Positions 7,332 to 13,678 of a stretch of DNA of 15,810 nt are shown here, piece after piece. The position numbers and the translations under genes are program-made. Where the stretch lies: the NCBI GenBank assembly GCA_031266095.1, contig JAISBR010000191.1, positions 1 through 15,810 of the forward strand, read 5' to 3'. The notes under the pieces were generated by a model. The model had not been told where the DNA came from. It saw only the letters and a list, made by a program, of their open reading frames with translations, and searched no databases. Position 1 is the first letter of the stretch, and each line of letters starts with the position of its first letter. The DNA comes from Treponema sp. GTDB taxonomy: Bacteria > Spirochaetota > Spirochaetia > Treponematales > Breznakiellaceae.

Positions 7332-8301
7332 ACGCCTGTATTATCTTTTTGATGAGGGGATTCCGTACCACATCGGTGGTATGGAGAAAGGCAAAATAGA
7401 TCCCCTCCACCGCCTTGAGAATTTCCACGGCGTGGAGCAGCCCCGAGTCCGTTCTGCGGGGCAGGTCCAACTGGGTAGCGTCCCCGGTGATCACCGCCCG
7501 CGCGCCCTGGCCGATTCTTGTCAGGAACATCTTCATCTGCTCCCTGGTAGTATTCTGAGCCTCGTCCAGGATCACCACGCAGTCGTTAAGGCTCCGGCCC
7601 CGCATATAAGCCAGGGGGGCGATTTCTATTACCCTGGTTTCCTCCATCCGGTGGATCACCTCAAACGGGATGAGGGCTTCCATGGCGTCGTAGAGGGGCC
7701 GTAAATAGGGATTGATTTTCTGGGTCAGATCGCCGGGCAGGAAGCCCAGGCTTTCCCCGGCCTCCACTACCGGCCGGGTGAGTACCAGCTTCCGCGCCTT
7801 TTTGGAGAGTACCAGCCGCAATGCCTCGGCGATCGCCAGGTAGGTTTTGCCCGTCCCCGCGGGACCTACGCAAAAACTGATGTCATGGGAACGCATGCCC
7901 CGGATATAAGCCGCCTGATTCCTGCTCCGGGGGTAGACCCGGTGGAAACCGTGGGGGATTTGTATCATCGCCTCCCGAAAGGGACCGGCAGCCGCTTGAG
8001 GCGCGTCTTCCCGAAAGGCCGCCTGTTCATCCCCGTCGAGAATCAGGGTTTCCGCCAGGGCCTCGACATACTCAGGTGAAGGCATCTCCCCTTCCCGGAC
8101 CGCCGCGATAAGGTTATCGATCATGGTCTTAAAACGCCGGACTCCGGCCTCATCAACCCCTTTAAAATGGATCTCATTCCCCCTGGCGGCTATATGCCCT
8201 CCCAGGGAACCCTCCATAACTTTCAGGTTTCCGTCGTTTGCGCCGCAAATACCCGACAACAGTTCCCCGCTGTCAAGCACAATAGTTATACCGTCCTCCA
8301 A
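7312..8301 (-). CDS. phoH: PhoH-family ATPase (YbeZ)
   Basis: A 329-residue PhoH/YbeZ protein. Residues 1 to about 75 form the small N-terminal KH-like region with the ICGANDGNLKVMEGSLG segment. The ATPase core has Walker A GPAGTGKT at 146-153, LTRPVVEAGESLGFLPGD at 174-191, Walker B VVILDEAQN near 242-250 and the sensor-like TGDATQLDLP at 272-281. The family consists of predicted RNA-linked ATPases related to superfamily I helicases; YbeZ works with YbeY in rRNA maturation. The start is TTG at 8301-8299. In-frame codons back to the upstream stop contain no ATG or GTG, and TAGGGG sits 5 nt upstream. The next candidate, GTG at codon 8, is 14 nt from an internal GGAGG, which is too far to be favoured. 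Its 3' end overlaps the HD gene by 20 nt. A promoter-like sequence lies just upstream. Confidence 0.95.
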   Translation of the reverse strand: MEDGITIVLDSGELLSGICGANDGNLKVMEGSLGGHIAARGNEIHFKGVDEAGVRRFKTMIDNLIAAVREGEMPSPEYVEALAETLILDGDEQAAFREDAPQAAAGPFREAMIQIPHGFHRVYPRSRNQAAYIRGMRSHDISFCVGPAGTGKTYLAIAEALRLVLSKKARKLVLTRPVVEAGESLGFLPGDLTQKINPYLRPLYDAMEALIPFEVIHRMEETRVIEIAPLAYMRGRSLNDCVVILDEAQNTTREQMKMFLTRIGQGARAVITGDATQLDLPRRTDSGLLHAVEILKAVEGIYFAFLHTTDVVRNPLIKKIIQAYDDQEI

Positions 8302-8319
8302 ATGAGCCCCTAAAGAATG

Positions 8320-8348
8320 AGTCTATAGCCCCCTTTACAGCTCGTCAA
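8320..8348 (-). promoter_or_regulatory. Candidate sigma70-type promoter for phoH and downstream genes
   Basis: In the 49-nt gap after the lptD-like stop, the minus strand reads TTGACG (8348-8343), a 17-nt spacer, then TAGACT (8325-8320). This gives 5 of 6 and 4 of 6 matches to the -35 and -10 consensus at ideal spacing. The transcript would start about 10 nt before the TTG start codon, leaving room only for the TAGGGG ribosome binding site. It would let the phoH-pgpH-ybeY-ybeX-TPR set be expressed apart from the large outer-membrane protein gene. Sequence match only. Confidence 0.45.
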
Positions 8349-8350
8349 GG

Positions 8351-11300
8351 CTATTTTATCAGCCACTTATCGGTTTTCTTTTCATACTTGATATCGGACT
8401 TGATCTCGCTGATCGGTACCCATTGTACTAAAAAAGCGAATTCGGTATTTAACTGATACTGGAGCTGGCCGGCGCTGGAAGCCGGGGCCAGGTAGGGCGC
8501 CATGATAACATCCAAAATCGCGTTCCAGTCTCCCAAATGATGGTTAGCGGTAAGCCTGAAATTTTTCAGTTTAAAGGCCGAACTCCTCCGCAAATCATCA
8601 TCGTCAAACCGGAAAGAATCAGCCAGATCCTTCAGGATATCTCTCTCTCCGGGATAGATTATGGGAAGCTCAAAGGCGGGTATATCCTGCATATACCGGT
8701 ACACTTCCGCGTTTTCCGAAGTGGCGGACAGGGACAAATCCACAAAACCGTTGATTCCCAGGGTAAAACCCAGGCTCTGGCTGAAACTGGAACTGGTATA
8801 GCGCTGAAGATCGATGAACAGCCGGGAATTAAGATTTATAGAAAATTTAAGCCGCTTGTTCCAGAGTTCGCTTTTGGCAAAGTTCCCCGCGTAAGTCAGG
8901 GTAAAATCTTTGGGTTGCAGCGATTTCCCCGCGTTGGACAGTATCCAGTCCTGCCGCGATCCGGAAAACTCGTAGCCCTCGGTGTGGAAGGCGGAATACT
9001 GCGCTCCCAAGCCCCATAATCTTAAAGTAGAAGTAAGGGTTGTCACTTCCTTAAGTTCCGTATCCAACACCATATAATTCGACAGGGAACCAATGCTCCC
9101 AAAGTTGATTGTTTGGGTAGCGTAGAAAGGCTCATAGCGCCACCGGTTTTCCACCTCGGGACGCCGCACCCGCATATGGGCATTGGTCTCGGTGATCCAC
9201 ACCCTAAAGGTGGCGTTTCCTGCGAACGCCGCTTCCCGGGGCGGCATATCGGCGGTGAAGGTAAGATTCTGATTTTTGTCCATTATTGAGGCGACGAGAT
9301 TGGTGGAAAGCTGATGGGTATCTATCTTCTCATTATCCCATCCGCCGTATTCTATTTCCCATTCCGGCTTATCCCCGGTTGAGGTTGGGATAAACCTTGA
9401 TCTCGCGATGCGTCCCCGGAGGATATACTGAAGGTTTGACTGTCCCCATGTATCGTTTCGGTACAGGGGCCGCAGAGTATGGGTATAACCGTAGGCGCTG
9501 GAAAAAAACGACTGGCTGTACTGCTGCTTACGGGCCTCGCTGAGCGGATTGACGGCGCCCGGAGTTGTAACAGGAAAGGCGTCTTCATTGAGATAAGCGT
9601 ACTGTCTCCAGGCGGTATTGCCGGAAAGCGTGAAGGCGTTGGAATATAAACCGGCCAAATGATTCAGGTTAAAAGTGGTGCTGGCGTCGCCTCCAACGGT
9701 AGACAAGATGGAAGTTACATCATTCCAATCTATATCACTGTATTCCTTCCACTTGTCGGTTCTGAATTGAAGCTCCGAGGAACTTGTGGGGGAAACACGG
9801 TAATCAATACTGAACTGGGGAGTTCCGGGCGCGGGAAAAGTAAAATTCTGGCTTAACACCGGCGGGACCAGCTTGTCCGAACTTTTCCCGCCTTGCGCGG
9901 TTCCGGTATCCGTTTTTTCCCAGGGAGAGCGGGGAACGCCGATATTCTTTAAGGGATCCTCAAGCGGCGTCTCGGTCTCCGAAGCGCCTGCACTCCGGCG
10001 GTTCAACCCGTCCGCTCCGATCGTAAGGGGAGTACCTGAAATTGATCCGCTGATATTATAGATAGTAAATCTATCGGGAGCGAAGAAAAACGTATTCGGC
10101 TCCTTCCCCCTGGGATCGGTTGCGGGATATTTCATACTCTCCTGTGACTGTATCTGCTTAAACGCCATGGTGCTGGTAAAACTGGAAAGGGAAGCGGACG
10201 AAATATACGGGGCCAATTGCGAAACCGAGGGGTTAAGACTCCCCGATAGCTGCCATTGGTAATCTCCCAGCAGTGTTTCCGCCGCCTGTTCTTCATCAAG
10301 AGCGGCGCCCTGCTGAATCATATTGACCCAGTCCATTGATTCCGAACGATTTGTAAAATCCCGGTCAACCCAGGGATCGGAATAATAAGGAAAATTCAGG
10401 GACAGGTTGCCGTATTTTCCATCGAGGGAATTGCTTATTTTAAAACGGTAACGGAAAGGAACTTCACTGGAAAAAAGGTTGGATTTGTTCCAGTCACTGG
10501 ACCCGTCATAATCGGGGGCAAACGGGGTATATCCTGTACTCGTTTGGATAAGCGTACGGGTAAACCCAATACCAAAACTCAGGTCTACAGGGTTAAGGAT
10601 GCCAAATTTCGGCGTGTTAAGTTCCGCCCCCAGATAAGTACCCAGATTGGTATAATAATCCAGCATTGCCTTGAGGCTGGTGGTATTCGGATCTTTGGAC
10701 TTTTTCCCTGTACTGCGAAGGAATAACCCTTCATGCTTTTTTTCCATATCGGCGCTGTTTCCCAGAATCCTGGTAAGCGAACTCTCGGAAGAGGAACTTG
10801 CCTTGGGCCTCCCTAAAATATAGGTGGTAGTCTGCACAAAATTCCCTTCCCTGGACCGGTACCCAATCACCGGATGGAAAACCACCTCGTCCGCGGGATA
10901 ATAGAAAAAAGGAATATACAGGATCGGGATTTCCCCTACTTTGAGGACCGCGTTAAAAATCGCGAAATCGGAACCGGGGAGCAGCCAGACTCTGGAGGCT
11001 TCCAGGGACCAGATAGCCTCCGGATTTTTAGCGTTGCCGATTGACGCCTTGCTGAGGACTGTTACTTCCTGGTTATTTCTGGAGATTACGTTTCCCGAAA
11101 AGCGGAAGCTGGTACTTTCATTTTGAACGGAACGCTCGGATACGCCGTTCAGAAAAACGCTTGACCAGTTGTCAAGATTCACCGTAATCGAATCACCCCG
11201 GAAAGTTTCGATCGTATCATCCTGTACTTTTACATACTCCACCCCCCCGGTGGCGGTAAGTATATTTCTGGTACGGTTGAAGAGTATCTCCCAGGCGCTG

Positions 11301-11752
11301 ATCCGGTGAGTGGCGTCCCCGTCTTTCAAACTCACCCGTACTTCCCCGGTAAGCCGGGCATAGTCCTCGTCCACCACTTCAAGTTTGAAATATTGAGTAC
11401 TACGGGCGGATTCAATGGTAATGATCTTCCGGGTATCTTCTCCCGCACCGGCGGGAAGGGGAAGCTTGAAATAAGCCCTGAGCCGCGAGATGAGATCGGC
11501 TTTAGTCCCCCCTTCGGAAAGATTGAGACTCCGGCACCACGCGGCAAGCTCCGGAAGGGTTGCCGTATTGATCTCCATTTCAACCCGTCTCTGTTCCGGG
11601 CTGAGTTCGGGAGCCGGCGGGACGGATTCAGCTTCTTCCTCCGCCTCGGTTCCGGACGGACGTCCATCCTGGGCGGACAGACAGGGGGAAACAAAAAACG
11701 CCAGGAAAAAAGGCAATACAATCGCAGCAACTCTGCAAGGTTTAGGCTTCAT
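8351..11752 (-). CDS. lptD: LptD/OstA-like outer-membrane protein with N-terminal SAP-like motif
   Basis: A 1133-residue exported protein. A signal peptide covers residues 1-27 (hydrophobic AIVLPFFLAFFV, probable cleavage at CLSA before Q28). After an acidic linker, residues 58-97 (EINTATLPELAAWCRSLNLS, then TKADLISRLRAYFKLP) look like a SAP/HeH helix-extended-helix motif. Residues 112 to about 230 show an OstA/LptA-like beta-jellyroll pattern (ATGGVEYVKVQDDTIETFRG, DSITVNL). Residues about 270-1133 consist of alternating amphipathic strands rich in aromatic residues, Ser and Asn, typical of a large beta-barrel. Treponema pallidum has a comparable LptD-like protein (TP0515), although treponemes are generally thought to lack classical LPS, so the cargo may be another glycolipid. 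The C-terminus (TDKWLIK) lacks the usual terminal Phe. No clear ribosome binding site precedes the ATG. It is the first gene of the block, 49 nt from phoH. Family call from pattern; barrel strand count not determined. Confidence 0.82.
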   Translation of the reverse strand: MKPKPCRVAAIVLPFFLAFFVSPCLSAQDGRPSGTEAEEEAESVPPAPELSPEQRRVEMEINTATLPELAAWCRSLNLSEGGTKADLISRLRAYFKLPLPAGAGEDTRKIITIESARSTQYFKLEVVDEDYARLTGEVRVSLKDGDATHRISAWEILFNRTRNILTATGGVEYVKVQDDTIETFRGDSITVNLDNWSSVFLNGVSERSVQNESTSFRFSGNVISRNNQEVTVLSKASIGNAKNPEAIWSLEASRVWLLPGSDFAIFNAVLKVGEIPILYIPFFYYPADEVVFHPVIGYRSREGNFVQTTTYILGRPKASSSSESSLTRILGNSADMEKKHEGLFLRSTGKKSKDPNTTSLKAMLDYYTNLGTYLGAELNTPKFGILNPVDLSFGIGFTRTLIQTSTGYTPFAPDYDGSSDWNKSNLFSSEVPFRYRFKISNSLDGKYGNLSLNFPYYSDPWVDRDFTNRSESMDWVNMIQQGAALDEEQAAETLLGDYQWQLSGSLNPSVSQLAPYISSASLSSFTSTMAFKQIQSQESMKYPATDPRGKEPNTFFFAPDRFTIYNISGSISGTPLTIGADGLNRRSAGASETETPLEDPLKNIGVPRSPWEKTDTGTAQGGKSSDKLVPPVLSQNFTFPAPGTPQFSIDYRVSPTSSSELQFRTDKWKEYSDIDWNDVTSILSTVGGDASTTFNLNHLAGLYSNAFTLSGNTAWRQYAYLNEDAFPVTTPGAVNPLSEARKQQYSQSFFSSAYGYTHTLRPLYRNDTWGQSNLQYILRGRIARSRFIPTSTGDKPEWEIEYGGWDNEKIDTHQLSTNLVASIMDKNQNLTFTADMPPREAAFAGNATFRVWITETNAHMRVRRPEVENRWRYEPFYATQTINFGSIGSLSNYMVLDTELKEVTTLTSTLRLWGLGAQYSAFHTEGYEFSGSRQDWILSNAGKSLQPKDFTLTYAGNFAKSELWNKRLKFSINLNSRLFIDLQRYTSSSFSQSLGFTLGINGFVDLSLSATSENAEVYRYMQDIPAFELPIIYPGERDILKDLADSFRFDDDDLRRSSAFKLKNFRLTANHHLGDWNAILDVIMAPYLAPASSAGQLQYQLNTEFAFLVQWVPISEIKSDIKYEKKTDKWLIK

Positions 11753-11760
11753 TGTTGTTT

Positions 11761-11772
11761 AGCGGATCCGCT
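11761..11772. repeat. Perfect 12-bp palindrome just upstream of the lptD-like start
   Basis: AGCGGATCCGCT is its own reverse complement and ends 8 nt from the ATG at 11752, where a ribosome binding site would be expected. It could form a hairpin in the leader or be a protein-binding site. A 12-bp palindrome can occur by chance, so significance is modest. Confidence 0.5.
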
Positions 11773-11881
11773 TCACCTCTCCCTGCCGGTACAACGGTTC
11801 AAGAGGACTAAAGCGGTTTTTACGTTATCAGCATTGAAACAACTAAACCGGACGATCCCCCTTCCCGTCAGGACCGCAATC

Positions 11882-11931
11882 AACAACCGCGCGGCAGAGC
11901 TCCGACCTCCGGTCCGGCGCGGTATGTTGTT
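11882..11931. repeat. Imperfect palindrome, CCGCGC/GCGCGG arms
   Basis: CCGCGC at 11887-11892 pairs with GCGCGG at 11917-11922. Outside these, AACAA at 11882-11886 is the complement of TTGTT at 11927-11931, separated by an unpaired TATG on one side. The interior contains GACC/GGTC at 11904-11914. Like several other hairpins in this region, the right arm runs into GGTAT. Confidence 0.55.
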
Positions 11932-11950
11932 CTCATAGGGTATTGGTCTC

Positions 11951-11998
11951 GGGTTTAATACCTTTATGACCGCGGCAGAGCCGCGGGGTATTAAACCC
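11951..11998. repeat. Nested palindromic element A (GGTTTAATACC arms with inner hairpin)
   Basis: Outer arms GGGTTTAATACC (11951-11962) and GGTATTAAACCC (11987-11998) are exact reverse complements. They enclose a 7-nt one-sided bulge and an inner hairpin, CCGCGGC-AGA-GCCGCGG (11970-11986), which abuts the right outer arm. The layout is the same as the element at 12456-12529. It resembles short foldback elements such as REP sequences. No transposase is in the window. Confidence 0.75.
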
Positions 11999-12163
11999 TC
12001 GCCACGAATGAACGGCAATAGAACTATAACGCTGCCTGTCATTTTGAATCTCCCAAATCAAGCCAGAAACAGCCTTCTCAGGCGGCTTCAATTGCTTCCC
12101 TTCACGCATTATTGTTATATTTTCGGTAAAAATCAACCGAGAGATGACGGCAATCTGCATTAT

Positions 12164-12188
12164 TAACCTATTAGTTCCTGATAGGTTA
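12164..12188. repeat. Operator-like inverted repeat TAACCTAT-N9-ATAGGTTA
   Basis: Exact 8-bp arms at 12164-12171 and 12181-12188 flank a 9-nt centre, inside an AT-rich island that continues to about 12215. The size and AT-rich setting fit a dimeric repressor site or an RNA hairpin, but no promoter or adjacent gene start is clearly associated. Confidence 0.45.
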
Positions 12189-12370
12189 TAAATAGTAAAT
12201 AAATGTACCTTTTCGGCAAAATGCCGCTGTTTAGATTGTCCCTCCGGTCCCGCCGTGTTGTTGCGTTTCTCATTGGCTCTGGCGGCATAGACAGCGTGGC
12301 CGTTGCTGCCGGCGGTATTTTTTGAGGTTCTTGTCACCCGCGTCCTGCCCGGTTTTGTTAAACCCTTAAT

Positions 12371-12431
12371 GAGCCTCCGCAGGGCAAGCCCTGCGGTATC
12401 TTTAGCGTTGCCGCTGCTTGAACGGAGGCTC
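12371..12431. repeat. Nested palindromic element B with GCAAGC-loop hairpin
   Basis: A perfect 9-bp hairpin pairs CCGCAGGGC (12377-12385) with GCCCTGCGG (12388-12396) across AA, followed directly by TAT. Outer arms GAGCCTCCG (12371-12379) and CGGAGGCTC (12423-12431) are exact reverse complements; the left one overlaps the inner stem, so two alternative folds compete. The inner GC stem, small loop and adjoining GGTAT match the elements at 11951 and 12456. Confidence 0.65.
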
Positions 12432-12455
12432 GTTCGATAGGAAATTTATTATACC

Positions 12456-12529
12456 GTCTGGTTTAATACCAAATTCTGTAGGTGTTACGTTGTTTGAGCC
12501 GAGGCAAGCCTCGGGGTATTAAACCAGAC
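12456..12529. repeat. Nested palindromic element C (15-bp outer arms with inner hairpin)
   Basis: Outer arms GTCTGGTTTAATACC (12456-12470) and GGTATTAAACCAGAC (12515-12529) are exact reverse complements over 15 bp. The inner hairpin CCGAGGC-AA-GCCTCGG (12499-12514) abuts the right arm. The core GGTTTAATACC is shared with element A, while the outermost bases differ between the two yet still pair within each element. About 28 nt separate the left arm from the inner hairpin, versus 7 nt in element A. Confidence 0.78.
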
Positions 12530-12545
12530 TTTTGAATAACGGAAG

Positions 12546-12607
12546 ATTATCAGACGCGCACCGGAGGCCCCTCCTGTCCCCGGCCGCAGGCTGCGGTAAT
12601 TATCAGA
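12546..12607. repeat. 9-bp direct repeats flanking a 44-nt palindromic insert at a gene's stop codon
   Basis: ATTATCAGA occurs at 12546-12554 and again at 12599-12607. Between them lie 44 nt containing CCGCAG-G-CTGCGG (12584-12596) and GGAGG/CCTCC arms. The right copy contains the stop codon (TGA, followed in frame by TAA) of the P-loop gene on the minus strand. The pattern fits a target-site duplication around a tiny palindromic insertion, though slippage is also possible. Confidence 0.5.
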
Positions 12608-12983
12608 TTTCGGAAAGAATCGCCTCCACGTCATTTCCATTGGAACCGGTCTTTTGTATGACACGGTGATGTTGAAAGCTTCCGGTAAATTCATCCAACT
12701 TTGCAACAAAATGGTTGTTGTATGCCAAAACAAGCACATCACAATTTGCAAATTCGATAATGGCCTCAATCATAGCCTTATAATAATCGCCCATGGTATA
12801 TATGGCGACCTTTTTGTCTTTATAAGACACCACGCATTTAAAATCATTCACGACAGGATTTCCCAACACAGACTTGCAGGCCAATATGTTTTTTGATCCT
12901 TTGTCAGTAATTTTGTCATAAAGCAGGTTCAAGGTTGTTGTTTTCCCGCTTTGGGCCGGGCCGGTCAACATGATTATTTTCAT
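12603..12983 (-). CDS. Small P-loop NTPase of unknown role
   Basis: A 126-residue protein starting at the ATG at 12983 (AGAGG lies 9 nt upstream). The open frame extends further upstream, but only this start gives an N-terminus that begins directly with the first strand of a P-loop fold: MKIIMLTGPAQSGKTTT, Walker A GPAQSGKT at 8-15. Later hydrophobic strands are VAIYTMGD, which sits where a Walker B or DxxG element would be, and CDVLVLAYNN. There is no clear NKxD GTPase motif, and the protein is shorter than most kinases or GTPases. It is probably a cytosolic nucleotide-binding protein with unknown substrate. The gene begins 17 nt after the SH3-protein stop and is likely co-transcribed with it. 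Its DNA is about 40% GC in the part counted (12661-12780), far below its neighbours, which suggests horizontal origin. I do not recognise the family. Confidence 0.8.
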   Translation of the reverse strand: MKIIMLTGPAQSGKTTTLNLLYDKITDKGSKNILACKSVLGNPVVNDFKCVVSYKDKKVAIYTMGDYYKAMIEAIIEFANCDVLVLAYNNHFVAKLDEFTGSFQHHRVIQKTGSNGNDVEAILSEI

Positions 12984-13000
12984 ATGATCGTTCCTCTGTT

Positions 13001-13678
13001 TTATTTTGGTCTTTCTTCCAGAAAGCCGGAAAAGACCCAGCCGGTTTTGCCGGCGGTAGTTGTTACCTGCGCCCATTTGGCGGTGTCACCGTCAAGGTCC
13101 GTATATTCGCCGTACCCGTTCAGTTGGACCGCCGTTCCCCTGGGGAGGCTGGCCGCCACGGCGGCGTTAAAATCCTGGTCCGCGTAGAGCTTTGCGTCCG
13201 CGGTGAGCCGGTGGGCGTACTTTGCCCGTTCAGCCGCCGCCGCCCGGGCGGCTTCTTCAGCCCGGGCTCTCTCAGCCTCTGCCCTAGCCTTCTCCGCCGC
13301 TGCTCGGGCTGCGGCGTCGGCCCGGGCTTTCTCCGCTTCCGCCGCTTGGACCTTCGTTCTCTCCTCGGCCTGTTCCTCATATCTCTTCCAGGCCGCCGCG
13401 AAAGGGCCGGATCTCGTATGAAGGATAAAAGCCGTAAAAAAATCTCTCGTTTCATATTCGTAGAGAGAACCGCGTCCGCCGTAGCTGGTTTTAACAAAGT
13501 TTTTGAAAACCCGTCCGTATTCTTCCCGGGGGACATAGGAGAAATTCGTATACGTCATGAGCTCAAGGGTATCCATTGACACCTGCCCTCCGAACTGGGC
13601 CGAAGCGGAGATGGCGCCCAGGAACAGCGCTATGAGGCAGAACCCCGCGAAGCGCCGCCTACTGCTGCCAGAATACAT
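13001..13678 (-). CDS. Secreted coiled-coil protein with C-terminal SH3 domain
   Basis: A 225-residue exported protein. Residues 1-27 form a signal peptide (RRRFAGFCLIALFLGAISAS, cleavage near ASAQ). Residues 30-98 are a globular segment I do not recognise (LELMTYTNFSYVPREEYG). Residues 99-155 are a highly charged Ala/Glu/Arg/Lys heptad-like stretch (EKARADAAARAAAEKARAEA) predicted to be a long helix or coiled coil. Residues 157-221 match the bacterial SH3 (SH3_3) pattern: DAKLYADQDF, a LPRGTAVQLNG turn, KWAQVTT, GKTGWVFSGFL. Such domains usually bind peptidoglycan or cell-wall peptides, so a periplasmic envelope role is likely. The start ATG overlaps the end of the beta-helix gene by 20 nt, implying one transcript. 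A purine run (GGGGGCAGCA) precedes it as a weak ribosome binding site. Confidence 0.85.
   Translation of the reverse strand: MYSGSSRRRFAGFCLIALFLGAISASAQFGGQVSMDTLELMTYTNFSYVPREEYGRVFKNFVKTSYGGRGSLYEYETRDFFTAFILHTRSGPFAAAWKRYEEQAEERTKVQAAEAEKARADAAARAAAEKARAEAERARAEEAARAAAAERAKYAHRLTADAKLYADQDFNAAVAASLPRGTAVQLNGYGEYTDLDGDTAKWAQVTTTAGKTGWVFSGFLEERPK

Larger units (their letters stand above)
11753..12602. other. Gene-free, palindrome-dense intergenic region (about 850 nt)
   Basis: No credible coding sequence lies between the lptD-like start and the P-loop NTPase stop. The open frames here translate to basic, low-complexity peptides made of translated hairpins. The stretch is packed with inverted repeats: 11761-11772, 11887-11922, 11951-11998, 12164-12188, 12214-12226, 12371-12431, 12456-12529 and 12584-12596. 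An AT-rich island lies at about 12160-12215. The promoter for the lptD-like gene should be near 11775-11900, but I see no convincing -35/-10 pair. No intrinsic terminator with a T run was found for the minus-strand genes entering from the right. Confidence 0.8.

Noticed and set aside
12318..12323. Run of six T after GCCGGCGGTA as an intrinsic terminator
   Set aside because: No stable stem lies immediately before it, and there is no plus-strand gene for it to terminate.
11933..12337. 134-codon minus-strand open frame in the palindrome region
   Set aside because: It translates to basic low-complexity sequence with repeated NTAG-like peptides arising from the hairpins, has no ribosome binding site and runs through several palindromes.
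11753..12602. CRISPR array
   Set aside because: The palindromes differ in sequence and spacing; there is no constant repeat-spacer rhythm and there are no cas genes.
12485..12769. Open frame overlapping the P-loop gene on the same strand
   Set aside because: It is an alternative frame of the NTPase that runs into the palindromic element, with no recognisable protein character.
13203..13421. Plus-strand Ala/Ser-rich open frame opposite the SH3 gene
   Set aside because: It is a mirror of the Ala/Glu/Arg coiled-coil coding region, a common artefact of such repeats.
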